From Desulfobacterales bacterium RIFOXYA12_FULL_46_15 (GTDB lineage Bacteria; Desulfobacterota; Desulfobacteria; Desulfobacterales; Desulfobacteraceae), in NCBI GenBank assembly GCA_001799395.1, contig MGTJ01000008.1, positions 3,783 through 67,782 of the forward strand: DNA of 64,000 bases, written 5' to 3'. A program made the position numbers and the translations under genes. Position 1 is the stretch's first letter. Each line of letters opens with the position of its first letter. The notes beneath the pieces were generated by a model. The model did not search any database and had not been told where the DNA came from. It was given only the letters and a program-made list of their open reading frames with translations. Below, one piece after another: positions 9,544 to 19,221 of this stretch.

Positions 9544-10875
9544 TTATTTATAATAGAATTTGTCTTCCAGTTTCATAAACCCCCGGATCGCATTCTCAAG
9601 GCCGAAGGAAATAGGATCTGCCGGCCAGGGGAACATTTTCCTGCCTACAAAAAACATATCTGTCCGGTGCGTTTCTTGACCTGTGATAAGTTCGGCAATG
9701 GTTTTGCCGTTTAAAGTTGTCAGCGAAACGCCGTGGCCCATGCAGCCTAACGAGAATATGGCCTTTTTGTCTTTGCCGAGGTATCCGATGGCCGGGGCCA
9801 TATCCAATGTAATGGAAACAGGCCCGCCCCAGCGGTGGGTAAACCGAATCCCTTTTAATTGAGGGAAAACCTCAAGAACATGTGTTTCCAGAAGCCGGAA
9901 TATCCTGTCGTTTAAATCCCTGTTTAAGTCATCGCCATATCCGAAACTGACATCACCTCCCCCCATCACGATCCGGTTGTCTTTTGTCAGACGGTAATAG
10001 TGAATCAGGTCCCGTGCATCTTCGACACCGGCCCGGCACTTCCACCCGATGGAATCATATTGTTTTTGTGTTAAGGGTTCGGAAATCACGATGTGAGTGA
10101 ATGCGGGGAGTTGAAGGTTTTTAAGCTCAGGGAAAAGAATCGAATAGGCATTGGTGGCAAATACAAGGTATTCGGATTCAATGCTGCCTTTTTCAGTGTG
10201 GACGATAAATCCGGATGGCGCCGTTTTTTCAAATTTTATGACCGGCGATTGTTCATATATGACAGCGCTGTTTTTTTCAGCCAGGTCTTTTATTCCCCGC
10301 GCCAGCCTTGCCGGATTTACGATGCCGCACCGGGGCTCAAACCATCCCTCCTTGTAAAAATTTGTTTCAAATTCGGCAGAGAGCCTGTCCCTGCTCCATC
10401 GTTCCACTCCGCCAAGCCCCCATTTCTCCATAATTTTAAAATCATGATTGATGCGTTTCACCTGGGCAGGACTGGTGCCCACCAGAAGGTAGCCGCTGCG
10501 TTCATAATCGCAATCGATATTGTTTTGCGTGATGACGTCATGGAGGTAATCCACGGCTTCCTCCATATATTGATGGGCGGATTTTGCTTTTTCATCGTTG
10601 AACCGGAACTTGGTGATTCCTTTGGTCAGGCCGAAAAGGGTCATGGAAAAACCGCCGTTGCGGCCGGATGCGCCATAACCGCAGACATCGGATTCAATAA
10701 TGCGGACATCGATGCCGGGATTGATTTGTTTCAAATGATAGCCCACGGACAGGCCAGTGTATCCGCCGCCGATAACAACAACATCCGCTTTTTGGGTGCC
10801 TTCGAGGCTGGGATTGGGCGTTATGGTGTGGGGCAAGGATTCCAGCCACCAGCTTTTGGATCGGTAGTCATTCAT
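9544..10875 (-). CDS. FAD-dependent oxidoreductase, DAO family (PuuB-like amine oxidoreductase)
   Basis: ADVVVIGGGYTGLSVGYHLKQ Rossmann; YGASGRNGGF; C-terminal SLGCMGHGVSLTTLNGKTIAELI. Confidence 0.9.
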   Translation of the reverse strand: MNDYRSKSWWLESLPHTITPNPSLEGTQKADVVVIGGGYTGLSVGYHLKQINPGIDVRIIESDVCGYGASGRNGGFSMTLFGLTKGITKFRFNDEKAKSAHQYMEEAVDYLHDVITQNNIDCDYERSGYLLVGTSPAQVKRINHDFKIMEKWGLGGVERWSRDRLSAEFETNFYKEGWFEPRCGIVNPARLARGIKDLAEKNSAVIYEQSPVIKFEKTAPSGFIVHTEKGSIESEYLVFATNAYSILFPELKNLQLPAFTHIVISEPLTQKQYDSIGWKCRAGVEDARDLIHYYRLTKDNRIVMGGGDVSFGYGDDLNRDLNDRIFRLLETHVLEVFPQLKGIRFTHRWGGPVSITLDMAPAIGYLGKDKKAIFSLGCMGHGVSLTTLNGKTIAELITGQETHRTDMFFVGRKMFPWPADPISFGLENAIRGFMKLEDKFYYK

Positions 10876-10918
10876 TTCCTATCTCCTTTTGAAAAAATTA
10901 ACGCTTGACAGAAGGTGC

Positions 10919-10970
10919 TTTTCCAACATAATATTTAGTTAGTCAACCAACCAAATATTATGTTGGAAAA
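10919..10970. promoter_or_regulatory. 52-bp near-perfect palindromic operator between FAD oxidoreductase and TetR gene
   Basis: TTTTCCAACATAATATTT (10919-10936) / AAATATTATGTTGGAAAA (10953-10970) perfect 18-bp arms; inner 16 nt AGTTAGTCAACCAACC also nearly palindromic. Confidence 0.8.
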
Positions 10971-11004
10971 CTAATGTCAATGTTTTATTTAAAAGGATCA
11001 TTTT

Positions 11005-11592
11005 ATGTCTAAAAAAAACGGATCGGATAAAAGAATCCAAATTCTTGAAGCCTTAAACCGTTGCCTGCAAAACAAGCCGTTCGACAAGACTTCCATCAAG
11101 GACATTGCACGGGCTGCAGATGTTAATCACGGTTTGCTTCATTATTATTTCAAAAGCAAGGAAGACATATTGATCCAGTATATTGACTATGTGATCGATC
11201 ATTACAGAAACATGGTCAAAGAAAGGTTCAGCGATAAAGAGCTGGAAGGCATTGATAAAAAAAAGCTTGTCCAAGAATTTTTCATGTTCACCCATGATAG
11301 AATTACTCTGGATCGGTCCCTTTCAAAGGTTTTCATTGAAATCTGGGAAATCGCTGTTTATCATCCGGCAGTGAAGGCTAAACTTCAGAGCGCTTATCAG
11401 GAATGGATGGATGTGTTGTCCCATATGCTGACGCCTCTGAACAACGACATTGACTTATCCCGCCGCACCAGTTTTGCAATGGTTGCTTTCCTCGAAGGAA
11501 TGGCGCTTTTTTCGATTATCCTGGATCCGGATTCAAAAGAATTTAAGAAGATATTATCCGGTTTTCAATCTAAAATCATTGACATGCTTTAG
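11005..11592 (+). CDS. TetR/AcrR family regulator
   Basis: KRIQILEALNRCLQNKPFDKTSIKDIARAADVNHGLLHYYFKSKEDIL. Confidence 0.9.
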   Translation: MSKKNGSDKRIQILEALNRCLQNKPFDKTSIKDIARAADVNHGLLHYYFKSKEDILIQYIDYVIDHYRNMVKERFSDKELEGIDKKKLVQEFFMFTHDRITLDRSLSKVFIEIWEIAVYHPAVKAKLQSAYQEWMDVLSHMLTPLNNDIDLSRRTSFAMVAFLEGMALFSIILDPDSKEFKKILSGFQSKIIDML

Positions 11593-11808
11593 CTCGAATG
11601 AGTTTGGAGACTTAAGGGAACCCATCCTGGACTTTGTCCTTGAAACGTTTCATGCTCTTGGCATGAAGCCGGATCTTTGACTGTCCACACATTTGAAAAT
11701 ATGTGAATCCAAGAAACTTGCGTAGCCATGGTCTGCTGACGGCACTCTTCTCCTCGTTTACTTCCGATACTATTGTGTGGGATATACAAAATACCCAAAG
11801 ATCATTTT

Positions 11809-12765
11809 TCAATCCCAATCCTGATTGAGAAAATTCACAGCCTGTTTTTCCGACCAGTAAAGATTTTGTCTGTTAAAAGAAACAAACCCTACATGGCCCC
11901 CGGATTCAGGCATGAGAAGGGTGAGATTTTTATTGGCCAAAACCTCTTTTACAGGAAAACAGGCTTTTGGTAAAAACGGGTCGTTTTTTGCGTTAATGAT
12001 GAGTGTGGGGATTTTGATATGGGGAAGATGCGGTTTGCTGGAGCATTTTTCCCAATAATCCTCTGCGTTTTTAAAACCGTGGATAGGGGCTGTGTACCGG
12101 TCATCAAAGGCTTTGAAGTCTTTGATCATTTCATAGCCTTTATCATCGATGAGGCCGGGCAAAAGTTTCATCTTATCCTTGATCTTCTGATGCAACATGA
12201 AAAGGAACCGCTTCATGTAGAGGCTGTTCACAGGTTTTGCCAGAACCTTTGCACTTTCTTTTAAATCACAGGGCACGGAAAACACCACTGCTTTTTTGAT
12301 AATGGGGTCAGGCGTCTCCCGTCCAAGATAAAGAAGGGTCAGGTTGCCGCCTAGGCTAAAGCCGATCAGGGCTATTTCCCTATAAAGATGCTTATGTCCT
12401 GCATGATTGATGACCCTGGAAAGATCATCCGTGACACCGTTGTGATAAGACCTAAGCAGACGGTTGGGCTCTTCGCTGCACGATCTGTAATTCCATGCCA
12501 GGGCATCCCAGCCGTCTTTGTTTAGGGCATTGACCATGCCTTTGACATAGCTCCTGCTGGTATTGCCTTCAAGGCCGTGGGAGATGACGGCAAGGCGGTC
12601 ATGGCCATTGACGGACCAGTCAAGGTCTAAAAAATCGTTATCAAAGGTTGAAATCCTTTCCCTTTTATACCGGACAGAGTCCACCTTCCGGAAAAGCACT
12701 GGAAAAATAGTCTGGACATGGCCGTTTCCAAAAAGAAAAGGCGGGGTATAATATTTTTCAGGCAC
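11809..12765 (-). CDS. YheT-family alpha/beta hydrolase
   Basis: FLFGNGHVQTIFPVLFRK; DLDW; VISHGLEGNTSRSYVKGM; IGFSLGGNLTLLYLG; PESGGHVGF. Confidence 0.9.
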   Translation of the reverse strand: MPEKYYTPPFLFGNGHVQTIFPVLFRKVDSVRYKRERISTFDNDFLDLDWSVNGHDRLAVISHGLEGNTSRSYVKGMVNALNKDGWDALAWNYRSCSEEPNRLLRSYHNGVTDDLSRVINHAGHKHLYREIALIGFSLGGNLTLLYLGRETPDPIIKKAVVFSVPCDLKESAKVLAKPVNSLYMKRFLFMLHQKIKDKMKLLPGLIDDKGYEMIKDFKAFDDRYTAPIHGFKNAEDYWEKCSSKPHLPHIKIPTLIINAKNDPFLPKACFPVKEVLANKNLTLLMPESGGHVGFVSFNRQNLYWSEKQAVNFLNQDWD

Positions 12766-12865
12766 AGGTCAGCTCCTTATTTCTGCTGTTTAATTCCACA
12801 TGAATCTGATATATTATTTTCCCTGTGATGTAAAATTTTATTAAACAAAAGGATCTCTTAGACAT

Positions 12866-13936
12866 ATGAAGGTTGGAATTATCGGCCTGCCCCAGACAGG
12901 CAAAAAAATGTTGTTTCAGATTTTGACGGGAAGCGAGATAAAAGACGCCTCCAGGGCGGCTAAACTTTTACCGGGTGCTGCAGATATCATAGATTCAAGA
13001 TTTGACAGACTGGTTGAACTCTATGAACCTAAAAAAAATGTCAGGGCCAGGATCGATCTCGTTCTCTTGCCCCGGATGGAAGCCGAAACCATCTCAAAAG
13101 GCGAGATTTTCAAGGATATTGCCGATATGGATGCCGTCTGTCATGTGGTCCGGGCTTTTGAAGATGAGGCCGTCTATCATGCCGGGGGGTCTGTGGATGC
13201 CTTGAGGGATTTTGAGATGGTCAATTCCGAGCTGATCCTGCATGACCAGATATTTGCCGAAAAACGGATCGAACGGATTTCCGCCATGGTGAAAAAGATA
13301 AAGGATGAAGATCAGCAAAAAGAACTCATTCTGATGAATAAATTAAAAGATTTTTTAGAGTCTGAAAAGCCTTTGAGGATGATAGAGCTGAGTGATGATG
13401 AGGAAAAAATGATCCGGAGCTATCCTTTTATTACCCGGAAAAAACTTGTTATTGCCGTGAATGTGTCGGAACAGGACCTTGAAAATGACGGTATCCTGTC
13501 AGCCTTTAAAGACCGGTGTGAGAACCTGATGATGGAAGTTATGCTGGTCTCAGCCAAGGTGGAAGCTGAAATCGCCCTTCTGGATACAAAAGAGGAAAAA
13601 GAAGAATTCCTAAAGGATCTCGGCATCAAAGAAACAGCCCTTGAAAGCCTGACCAGGCTCTGCCTGAAATCCTTGAACCTGATTTCATTTTTTACGGTTG
13701 GAAAGGACGAAGTCCGCCAGTGGCTGATCCGGAAGGGTTCAAAAGCACCAAGGGCGGCAGGTGTGATCCATTCTGATCTTGAAAGAGGATTTATCCGGGC
13801 CGAAGTCTTTAAATATGATGACCTCATGGAAAAAGGCAGTGAAGCAGACCTTAAGAAAATCGGGAAAATTTATGTTGAAGGCAAAGACTATGTGGTGGAA
13901 GACGGGGATATATTAAATATCCGGTTCTCCGTCTGA
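12866..13936 (+). CDS. YchF-like protein with degenerate P-loop and TGS (DUF933) C-terminus
   Basis: N-term MKVGIIGLPQTGKKMLFQILTG; DAVCHVVRAFEDEAVYHAGG..NSELIL; C-term FFTVGKDEVRQWLIRKGSKAPRAAGVIHSDLERGFIRAEV...EGKDYVVEDGDILNIRFSV as in YchF TGS. Confidence 0.85.
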   Translation: MKVGIIGLPQTGKKMLFQILTGSEIKDASRAAKLLPGAADIIDSRFDRLVELYEPKKNVRARIDLVLLPRMEAETISKGEIFKDIADMDAVCHVVRAFEDEAVYHAGGSVDALRDFEMVNSELILHDQIFAEKRIERISAMVKKIKDEDQQKELILMNKLKDFLESEKPLRMIELSDDEEKMIRSYPFITRKKLVIAVNVSEQDLENDGILSAFKDRCENLMMEVMLVSAKVEAEIALLDTKEEKEEFLKDLGIKETALESLTRLCLKSLNLISFFTVGKDEVRQWLIRKGSKAPRAAGVIHSDLERGFIRAEVFKYDDLMEKGSEADLKKIGKIYVEGKDYVVEDGDILNIRFSV

Positions 13937-13958
13937 CCGGAAAAAGGGTGCTGTTTAC

Positions 13959-14879
13959 CTACCAGTTACCGGCAGGACGGATGACCGGTTCCAGGCCTGT
14001 TTTTTCTTTTAATACAACAACAGCTTTTTTTGCTTCATCCAAAGAGGCATAGCTGCCGGACCGGACAAGGTACCAGTCCCTGCCTTTTGAATCTTTCACG
14101 ATAAGGATGCCGGCATCGATTCCGCTTTCAATCAGTTTTGTTTTCATCTTATCTGCATTGGGCCGGCTTATAAATGCACCTGACTGAAGTGAAAGCCCTG
14201 TGTTTGTGCTTGCCTGTATGACCGGGGGATTATTCCGGGGCTCAGGGATCTGATCTGTTTTGTTTTTCTCCTTGAGCGATGCCAGTTTGTCTTTGGCATA
14301 GTCATTGTCATGGTCTTTTTGGAGTGCTGTTTCATAGGATTCGACAGCCTTTGCAATATCCCCTGACCTGGCCAGGAGATCCCCTTTGTAGCAGAGTGCC
14401 CAGTAAAAATCAGGTTTCAGGCTGAGGGTTCTGGAAAGTGAATCAAGGGCATCTTTATCGCGCCTAAGTTCGGTAAGGCACAGAGCCCGGTTAAAATGGG
14501 CGATATAATTGTCCGGGGCCATTTCTATTTCAATATCATAATTTTTAACAGCTTTTTCATATTCTTTTTTATAATACCAGGCAACTCCCAGATTGCTGTA
14601 AAGGCCTTTCAATTCCGGGAATAATTCTTTTGCTTTTTCAAAATCCGCAATGGCAGGATCATATTTTTCCAATTTCATATAGCAGACCCCGCGGTTTTTG
14701 TAGGCATCCGGATTGCCGGGAGCAATTTCTATCAGGCCTGAAAATTTATCAATCGCTTCCTGGTACCGGTCTTGTTTGAAAAGAAGGACACCATCATCAA
14801 AGAGTTCTTTTTCCTGGTTTGCAAAACACAGGGTATGACAGAACACGGCCAATAATATGAACAGGATGTTTTTTTTCAA
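13959..14879 (-). CDS. TPR-repeat protein with C-terminal SPOR domain, secreted
   Basis: Signal peptide; multiple TPR repeats; C-term SLQSGAFISRPNADKMKTKLIESGIDAGI...WYLVRSGSYASLDEAKKAVVVL. Confidence 0.88.
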   Translation of the reverse strand: MKKNILFILLAVFCHTLCFANQEKELFDDGVLLFKQDRYQEAIDKFSGLIEIAPGNPDAYKNRGVCYMKLEKYDPAIADFEKAKELFPELKGLYSNLGVAWYYKKEYEKAVKNYDIEIEMAPDNYIAHFNRALCLTELRRDKDALDSLSRTLSLKPDFYWALCYKGDLLARSGDIAKAVESYETALQKDHDNDYAKDKLASLKEKNKTDQIPEPRNNPPVIQASTNTGLSLQSGAFISRPNADKMKTKLIESGIDAGILIVKDSKGRDWYLVRSGSYASLDEAKKAVVVLKEKTGLEPVIRPAGNW

Positions 14880-14933
14880 ACCATGCCTCCCTTTCTATTT
14901 GTTTTAAATTAAATTTATATTATATAAGCAAGC

Positions 14934-15365
14934 ATGTTCAAATCAATAAAAAAATATATTTATAAGGCAAAAGAAGAGGTTGCAAAGGAATATAACACGA
15001 CTTCTGAAAAAACCGTTGTGATTGATTCCGAAGAAAAGACCCTGCCGAAAATCTGGACAGGTATCGACCTTGACGGGACCCTGGCATACCTTGACCGGAA
15101 TTCCTCCTATGGTAAAGTGGGTAAGCCGGTTCCGGCCATGATGGAGCTGGTCGGAAAAATGATCAACAGCGGCATCAGGATAAAGATATTCACGGCCAGG
15201 GCCGGGGACCCGGAACAGATTCCCATTATCCGGAAATGGCTTCAGGACAATAACCTGCCGGAGCTTGAAATAACCAATGTGAAAGACTACAATATGCAAA
15301 GGCTTTATGATGACCGCTGCATCCAGGTGGAAAGAAATACAGGCCGTCTCATTGTTGACAAATAA
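14934..15365 (+). CDS. hypothetical HAD-like protein
   Basis: GIDLDGTLAYLD motif I; RIKIFTARAGDPE; YDDRCIQV. Confidence 0.65.
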   Translation: MFKSIKKYIYKAKEEVAKEYNTTSEKTVVIDSEEKTLPKIWTGIDLDGTLAYLDRNSSYGKVGKPVPAMMELVGKMINSGIRIKIFTARAGDPEQIPIIRKWLQDNNLPELEITNVKDYNMQRLYDDRCIQVERNTGRLIVDK

Positions 15366-15388
15366 TGTGAAAAGGACAGGGTAAAAAG

Positions 15389-16129
15389 ATGAAGTATATT
15401 TACTACATACTTGTTATCGTAATTGCTTTTTCAGGGTTGGCAGCCTATGGACGTTTAGACACCCGTATTAAAATTTCAAAACCGTTTATAACCGTCAATG
15501 ACAGGGTTATTTCCGAAGCAGAATTTGAATCGGCATTGAAAAAAAAGCCTTCCCATATGAGCCTGGACCAGTTTGCAGAATCTGTTATTGACAAACAGCT
15601 TTTGATTCAGGAAGCCATCAGAACAGGAATTATCAAAGAAGAATATTTCAGAAGTCTGGTTGAGGATTTTTATGAACAATCATTGATAAAAATACTTCTG
15701 GACCGGAAACTGGATTCCCTTAATGTCACTGTGACGGCTGAAGAAATCGGAAAATATAAGGAACTGGCCCAAAGCAGGGTCTTCTTAACCAGGTTTGTTT
15801 ATCCGGCAATGAAGGATATGCAGGACAAAACCAATGAAACCGTTCAGGATGTGGAAAACGATTTTGTAAACCTGTCGGATGATCTTAAATTTGCATTACT
15901 CGCCCTTGAAAAAGATGAATCTTCAACGCCAAAGAAAAAGAGTATGGATGGCGTTTTGATTTATAAACTCAATGATATACGGAAAATAGAAAAAAACGGA
16001 ATAGAACAGGATGAAGAATTTGATACAAAAAAGATTTCCTTGTTTATTCAGAATAAAAAAAAGGAACAGCTTCTTGATGAATGGACTGATTCAATCCGTG
16101 AATCTGCAGAGATCTGGAGGAAAAAATGA
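15389..16129 (+). CDS. hypothetical secreted SurA-N-terminal-like protein
   Basis: Signal/TM N-term; ISKPFITVNDRVISEAEFESALKK...FAESVIDKQLLIQEAI typical of SurA_N; no PPIase domain visible. Confidence 0.65.
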   Translation: MKYIYYILVIVIAFSGLAAYGRLDTRIKISKPFITVNDRVISEAEFESALKKKPSHMSLDQFAESVIDKQLLIQEAIRTGIIKEEYFRSLVEDFYEQSLIKILLDRKLDSLNVTVTAEEIGKYKELAQSRVFLTRFVYPAMKDMQDKTNETVQDVENDFVNLSDDLKFALLALEKDESSTPKKKSMDGVLIYKLNDIRKIEKNGIEQDEEFDTKKISLFIQNKKKEQLLDEWTDSIRESAEIWRKK

Positions 16130-16743
16130 ACACTTACCCTCAATTCAAGCGACTAAATTATTTTATTAACAAAGAATTCCAGGGCCGGTATATCTTTAAT
16201 TATTTTCTTCTTGCAATAATTGGAAGCATAGTGTTCATAGCCGTGTTCAGTTTTTTTTCATCAAATACCCTCTCTATTGTCTATGATAATTATCATCTCC
16301 AAATAGGGCTTACGCCAGGACTCCTGTTCAAGAAAATATTAAGCACTCAATGGCTGTTTGTTGTTTTTGGCGGGGGGATTGTAGCTATTGTCACGCTTAT
16401 TCTGACACATAGGGTGGCCGGTCCGTTTTACAGGTTTGAAAAAACCCTGGATGAAATGCTGAAAGGCGATATTTCAAAAAAAATCATATTGCGGAAAAAA
16501 GACGAGGGTAAGGAGCTTGCACTGAAAATAAACACATTTAATTATATGCTTCAAGACAAGTTATCGACCATGGAAAATTTCAATGCCCAGATCGCCGTAT
16601 CCTCCCTGCATTTAAAAAAAGCTCTGAGCGACTCGGAACTTGGCGTTGAAAGATTCGGCCCTCTTTTAAATGAAATACTGGATAGCCAGAAAAATATTCA
16701 AGCCATGATCAACAGCTATACATTTACCAGGGAAAAATTTTAG
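16126..16743 (+). CDS. membrane protein with HAMP domain, no output domain
   Basis: Two TM segments; THRVAGPFYRFEKTLDEMLKGDISKKI HAMP-like; 4-bp overlap with upstream CDS. Confidence 0.7.
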   Translation: MNTYPQFKRLNYFINKEFQGRYIFNYFLLAIIGSIVFIAVFSFFSSNTLSIVYDNYHLQIGLTPGLLFKKILSTQWLFVVFGGGIVAIVTLILTHRVAGPFYRFEKTLDEMLKGDISKKIILRKKDEGKELALKINTFNYMLQDKLSTMENFNAQIAVSSLHLKKALSDSELGVERFGPLLNEILDSQKNIQAMINSYTFTREKF

Positions 16744-16762
16744 GAATGATGTCATGTGTAGC

Positions 16763-17809
16763 TTATAACAGGATCATTTCCTTTTCCAGGAACCAGGTCA
16801 GGGTTTTTTGAATCCCGGTTTCAAAGGATTCTTTTGGGGCATAGCCATGGCTTGAAATTATTTTGGCTGCATCAACGGCATACCGCCGGTCATGGCCGGG
16901 CCTGTCCGTGACATGGGTGATAAGGGTCTCAGGATGGCTGCCTTTGGATGAGGGGCAGCCGGGGAATTTTTGTACAAGAGCCGGGTTTTTTCTAAATTCC
17001 TTATCCAATAGTTCACAGACGAGTTTAACAATATCGATATTGGCCCATTCGTTGTTACCGCCAATATTATAGGTTTCTCCTGTTTTTCCTTTTCCAAGGA
17101 TAAGGTCGATTCCAAAGCTGTGGTCATCCACATAGAGCCAGTCACGGATCTGTTTTCCGTCCCCATAGACAGGCAGAGGCTTTCCGTAAAGAATATGGGT
17201 GATGATCAGGGGAATCAGTTTTTCCGGGAACTGGAAAGGGCCGTAATTGTTGGAACAGTTGCTGATGGTGGTCGAGAGGCCATAGGTTTTATGATAGGCC
17301 CGGACCAGATGATCGGATGCTGCTTTGCTTGCAGCATAGGGAGAATTCGGGGCATAGGGCGTTTTTTCCGTAAAGGGAGGGTCATAGGGTTTTAATGATC
17401 CATAGACTTCATCGGTTGAGATATGATGAAACCGGTGGGGTATGGTCTTATCATCCAGCCAGAGTTTTCTGGCTGCCTTGAGGAGTGTATGGGTTCCCAC
17501 AATATTGGTGTTGATGAATTCATCCGGGCCGGTGATTGACCTGTCCACATGGGATTCTGCGGCAAAATGGACAATGGTGTCGATCCTGTGGCCGGCCAGA
17601 AGGGATTCTACAAGGGGCTGATCCAGGATATTGCCGTGGACGAATTCAAATTTCGGGTTTTTTTCAGCCCGGGTCAGATTCTGCCTGTTTCCGGCATAGG
17701 TCAGGGCATCCAGAACAACCACGTGGTCTTCCGGATATTTGTTCAGCCAGTAATAGACGAAATTTGTGCCGATAAACCCGGCACCGCCTGTCACAAGAAG
17801 ATGTCTCAT
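16763..17809 (-). CDS. rfbB: dTDP-glucose 4,6-dehydratase
   Basis: LVTGGAGFIGTNFVYYWL; HFAAESHVDRSI; YAASKAASDHLVRAYHKTYGL. Confidence 0.95.
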   Translation of the reverse strand: MRHLLVTGGAGFIGTNFVYYWLNKYPEDHVVVLDALTYAGNRQNLTRAEKNPKFEFVHGNILDQPLVESLLAGHRIDTIVHFAAESHVDRSITGPDEFINTNIVGTHTLLKAARKLWLDDKTIPHRFHHISTDEVYGSLKPYDPPFTEKTPYAPNSPYAASKAASDHLVRAYHKTYGLSTTISNCSNNYGPFQFPEKLIPLIITHILYGKPLPVYGDGKQIRDWLYVDDHSFGIDLILGKGKTGETYNIGGNNEWANIDIVKLVCELLDKEFRKNPALVQKFPGCPSSKGSHPETLITHVTDRPGHDRRYAVDAAKIISSHGYAPKESFETGIQKTLTWFLEKEMILL

Positions 17810-18669
17810 GGGTGGATTTCCTTTAACATGGATCTGAGATGGACACGCCAGTGGATGGGCTTCAGGTCTAGTGCGTGTAAAAAGGATGTTTTGTCAAGGA
17901 CACTGTAAAAAGGCCTTTTTGCAGGTGTCGGATAGAGATGGCCCGGGATCGGAAAAACCGGGATGGCCTGGTTCAGAAGCCCTGCCGTCATCCCTTCTTC
18001 CTGGATGGCCATGGCAAAATCATACCAGGACGCCACACCTGCATCGGTCCAGTGAAATAGTCCTGATATTTTTTTTTCAAGGGCAGTCCAGATGGCCCGT
18101 GCAAGACCGTTGGCCCAGGTGGGTGTTCCAATCTGCTCATCAATGATATTCAGGCTTTGTTTTTCCTTCATGAGCCTGAGCATGGTTTTTACAAAATTAT
18201 CTCCGTGGGAGGAGTAGAGCCAGGCCGTTCTGATGATAAGGGATTGATTGCGAAGAATTTTTTGAACCGACTGCTCCCCTCCTAATTTGGTTCTGCCGTA
18301 AACTGATATGGGGTCAGGCGGGTCGTCAGGCAAATAAGGTTTATGGTTCTGGCCGTTAAAGACAAAATCCGTTGAAATGTGAACCATGCGGATATTATCC
18401 TGCCGGCAGTATCCGGCGATTTCTGCAACCGCTGTGTGGTTGAGCCTGTCGGCAGTATCCCTGTCTTCTTCCGCCTTATCCACGGCAGTGTAAGCAGCCA
18501 CATTGATAAGGCTATCCGGACGGCAGGCCCGGATCCGTTCCAGAATGCCGCCGGTACTGCACAGATCGATTTGGGGATAATCACAGGCGTCAAGTGTCAC
18601 GTAATCCGGACAGGTACGCTGCAATTCCCATCCCAGCTGGCCGTTTGACCCCAACAGGAGAATTTTCAT
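17806..18669 (-). CDS. rfbD: dTDP-4-dehydrorhamnose reductase
   Basis: ILLLGSNGQLGWELQ; NVAAYTAVDKAEED; STDFVFNG; YGRTKLGGE. Confidence 0.95.
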   Translation of the reverse strand: MKILLLGSNGQLGWELQRTCPDYVTLDACDYPQIDLCSTGGILERIRACRPDSLINVAAYTAVDKAEEDRDTADRLNHTAVAEIAGYCRQDNIRMVHISTDFVFNGQNHKPYLPDDPPDPISVYGRTKLGGEQSVQKILRNQSLIIRTAWLYSSHGDNFVKTMLRLMKEKQSLNIIDEQIGTPTWANGLARAIWTALEKKISGLFHWTDAGVASWYDFAMAIQEEGMTAGLLNQAIPVFPIPGHLYPTPAKRPFYSVLDKTSFLHALDLKPIHWRVHLRSMLKEIHP

Positions 18670-19217
18670 TTAAACACCTCGGCATTTTGTAAACTTAAAC
18701 CTGATCCGTCTTTTTTTGACAAAACCGGAGCAGTCCCGGGGATGACCGGCCATTCAATGCCTATGGACGGATCATTCCAGGTAATACACCGTTCATGATG
18801 GGGAGAGTAATAGTCTGTACATTTGTAAACAAATTCGGCTTCCTGACTGATGACATAAAAACCATGGGCAAAACCAGGAGGAACCCATAGCATTTTTTTG
18901 TTTTCTGCTGAAAGAAAGGCGCCTGCCCATTTTCCGAAAAATGGAGAAGATTTGCGTAAATCAACCGCTACATCAAAAACTTCTCCTGAAATCACCCGTA
19001 CAAGTTTACCCTGGGGGTGTTGTATCTGATAATGCAGTCCCCTTAAAATTCCCTGGCTGGATTTGCTGTGATTGTCTTGAACAAAAGTTTCACAACATAG
19101 ATTTTTTTTAAATTCATCTTCCCGGAAAGTTTCCATGAAAAAGCCGCGATGATCTCCAAAGATTTCGGGTTCGATCAGGATAACGTCCGGAAGGTTCAGG
19201 TGAAGGTATTTCATCAT
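18666..19217 (-). CDS. rfbC: dTDP-4-dehydrorhamnose 3,5-epimerase
   Basis: FGDHRGFFMETF; QDNHSKSSQGILRGLHYQIQHPQGKLVRV; WVPPGFAHGFYV. Confidence 0.95.
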   Translation of the reverse strand: MMKYLHLNLPDVILIEPEIFGDHRGFFMETFREDEFKKNLCCETFVQDNHSKSSQGILRGLHYQIQHPQGKLVRVISGEVFDVAVDLRKSSPFFGKWAGAFLSAENKKMLWVPPGFAHGFYVISQEAEFVYKCTDYYSPHHERCITWNDPSIGIEWPVIPGTAPVLSKKDGSGLSLQNAEVFK

Positions 19218-19221
19218 AGTG

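Noticed and set aside
10093-10908. 271-aa plus ORF opposite the FAD oxidoreductase
   Set aside because: Antisense reading of a conserved gene; no domain and no RBS.
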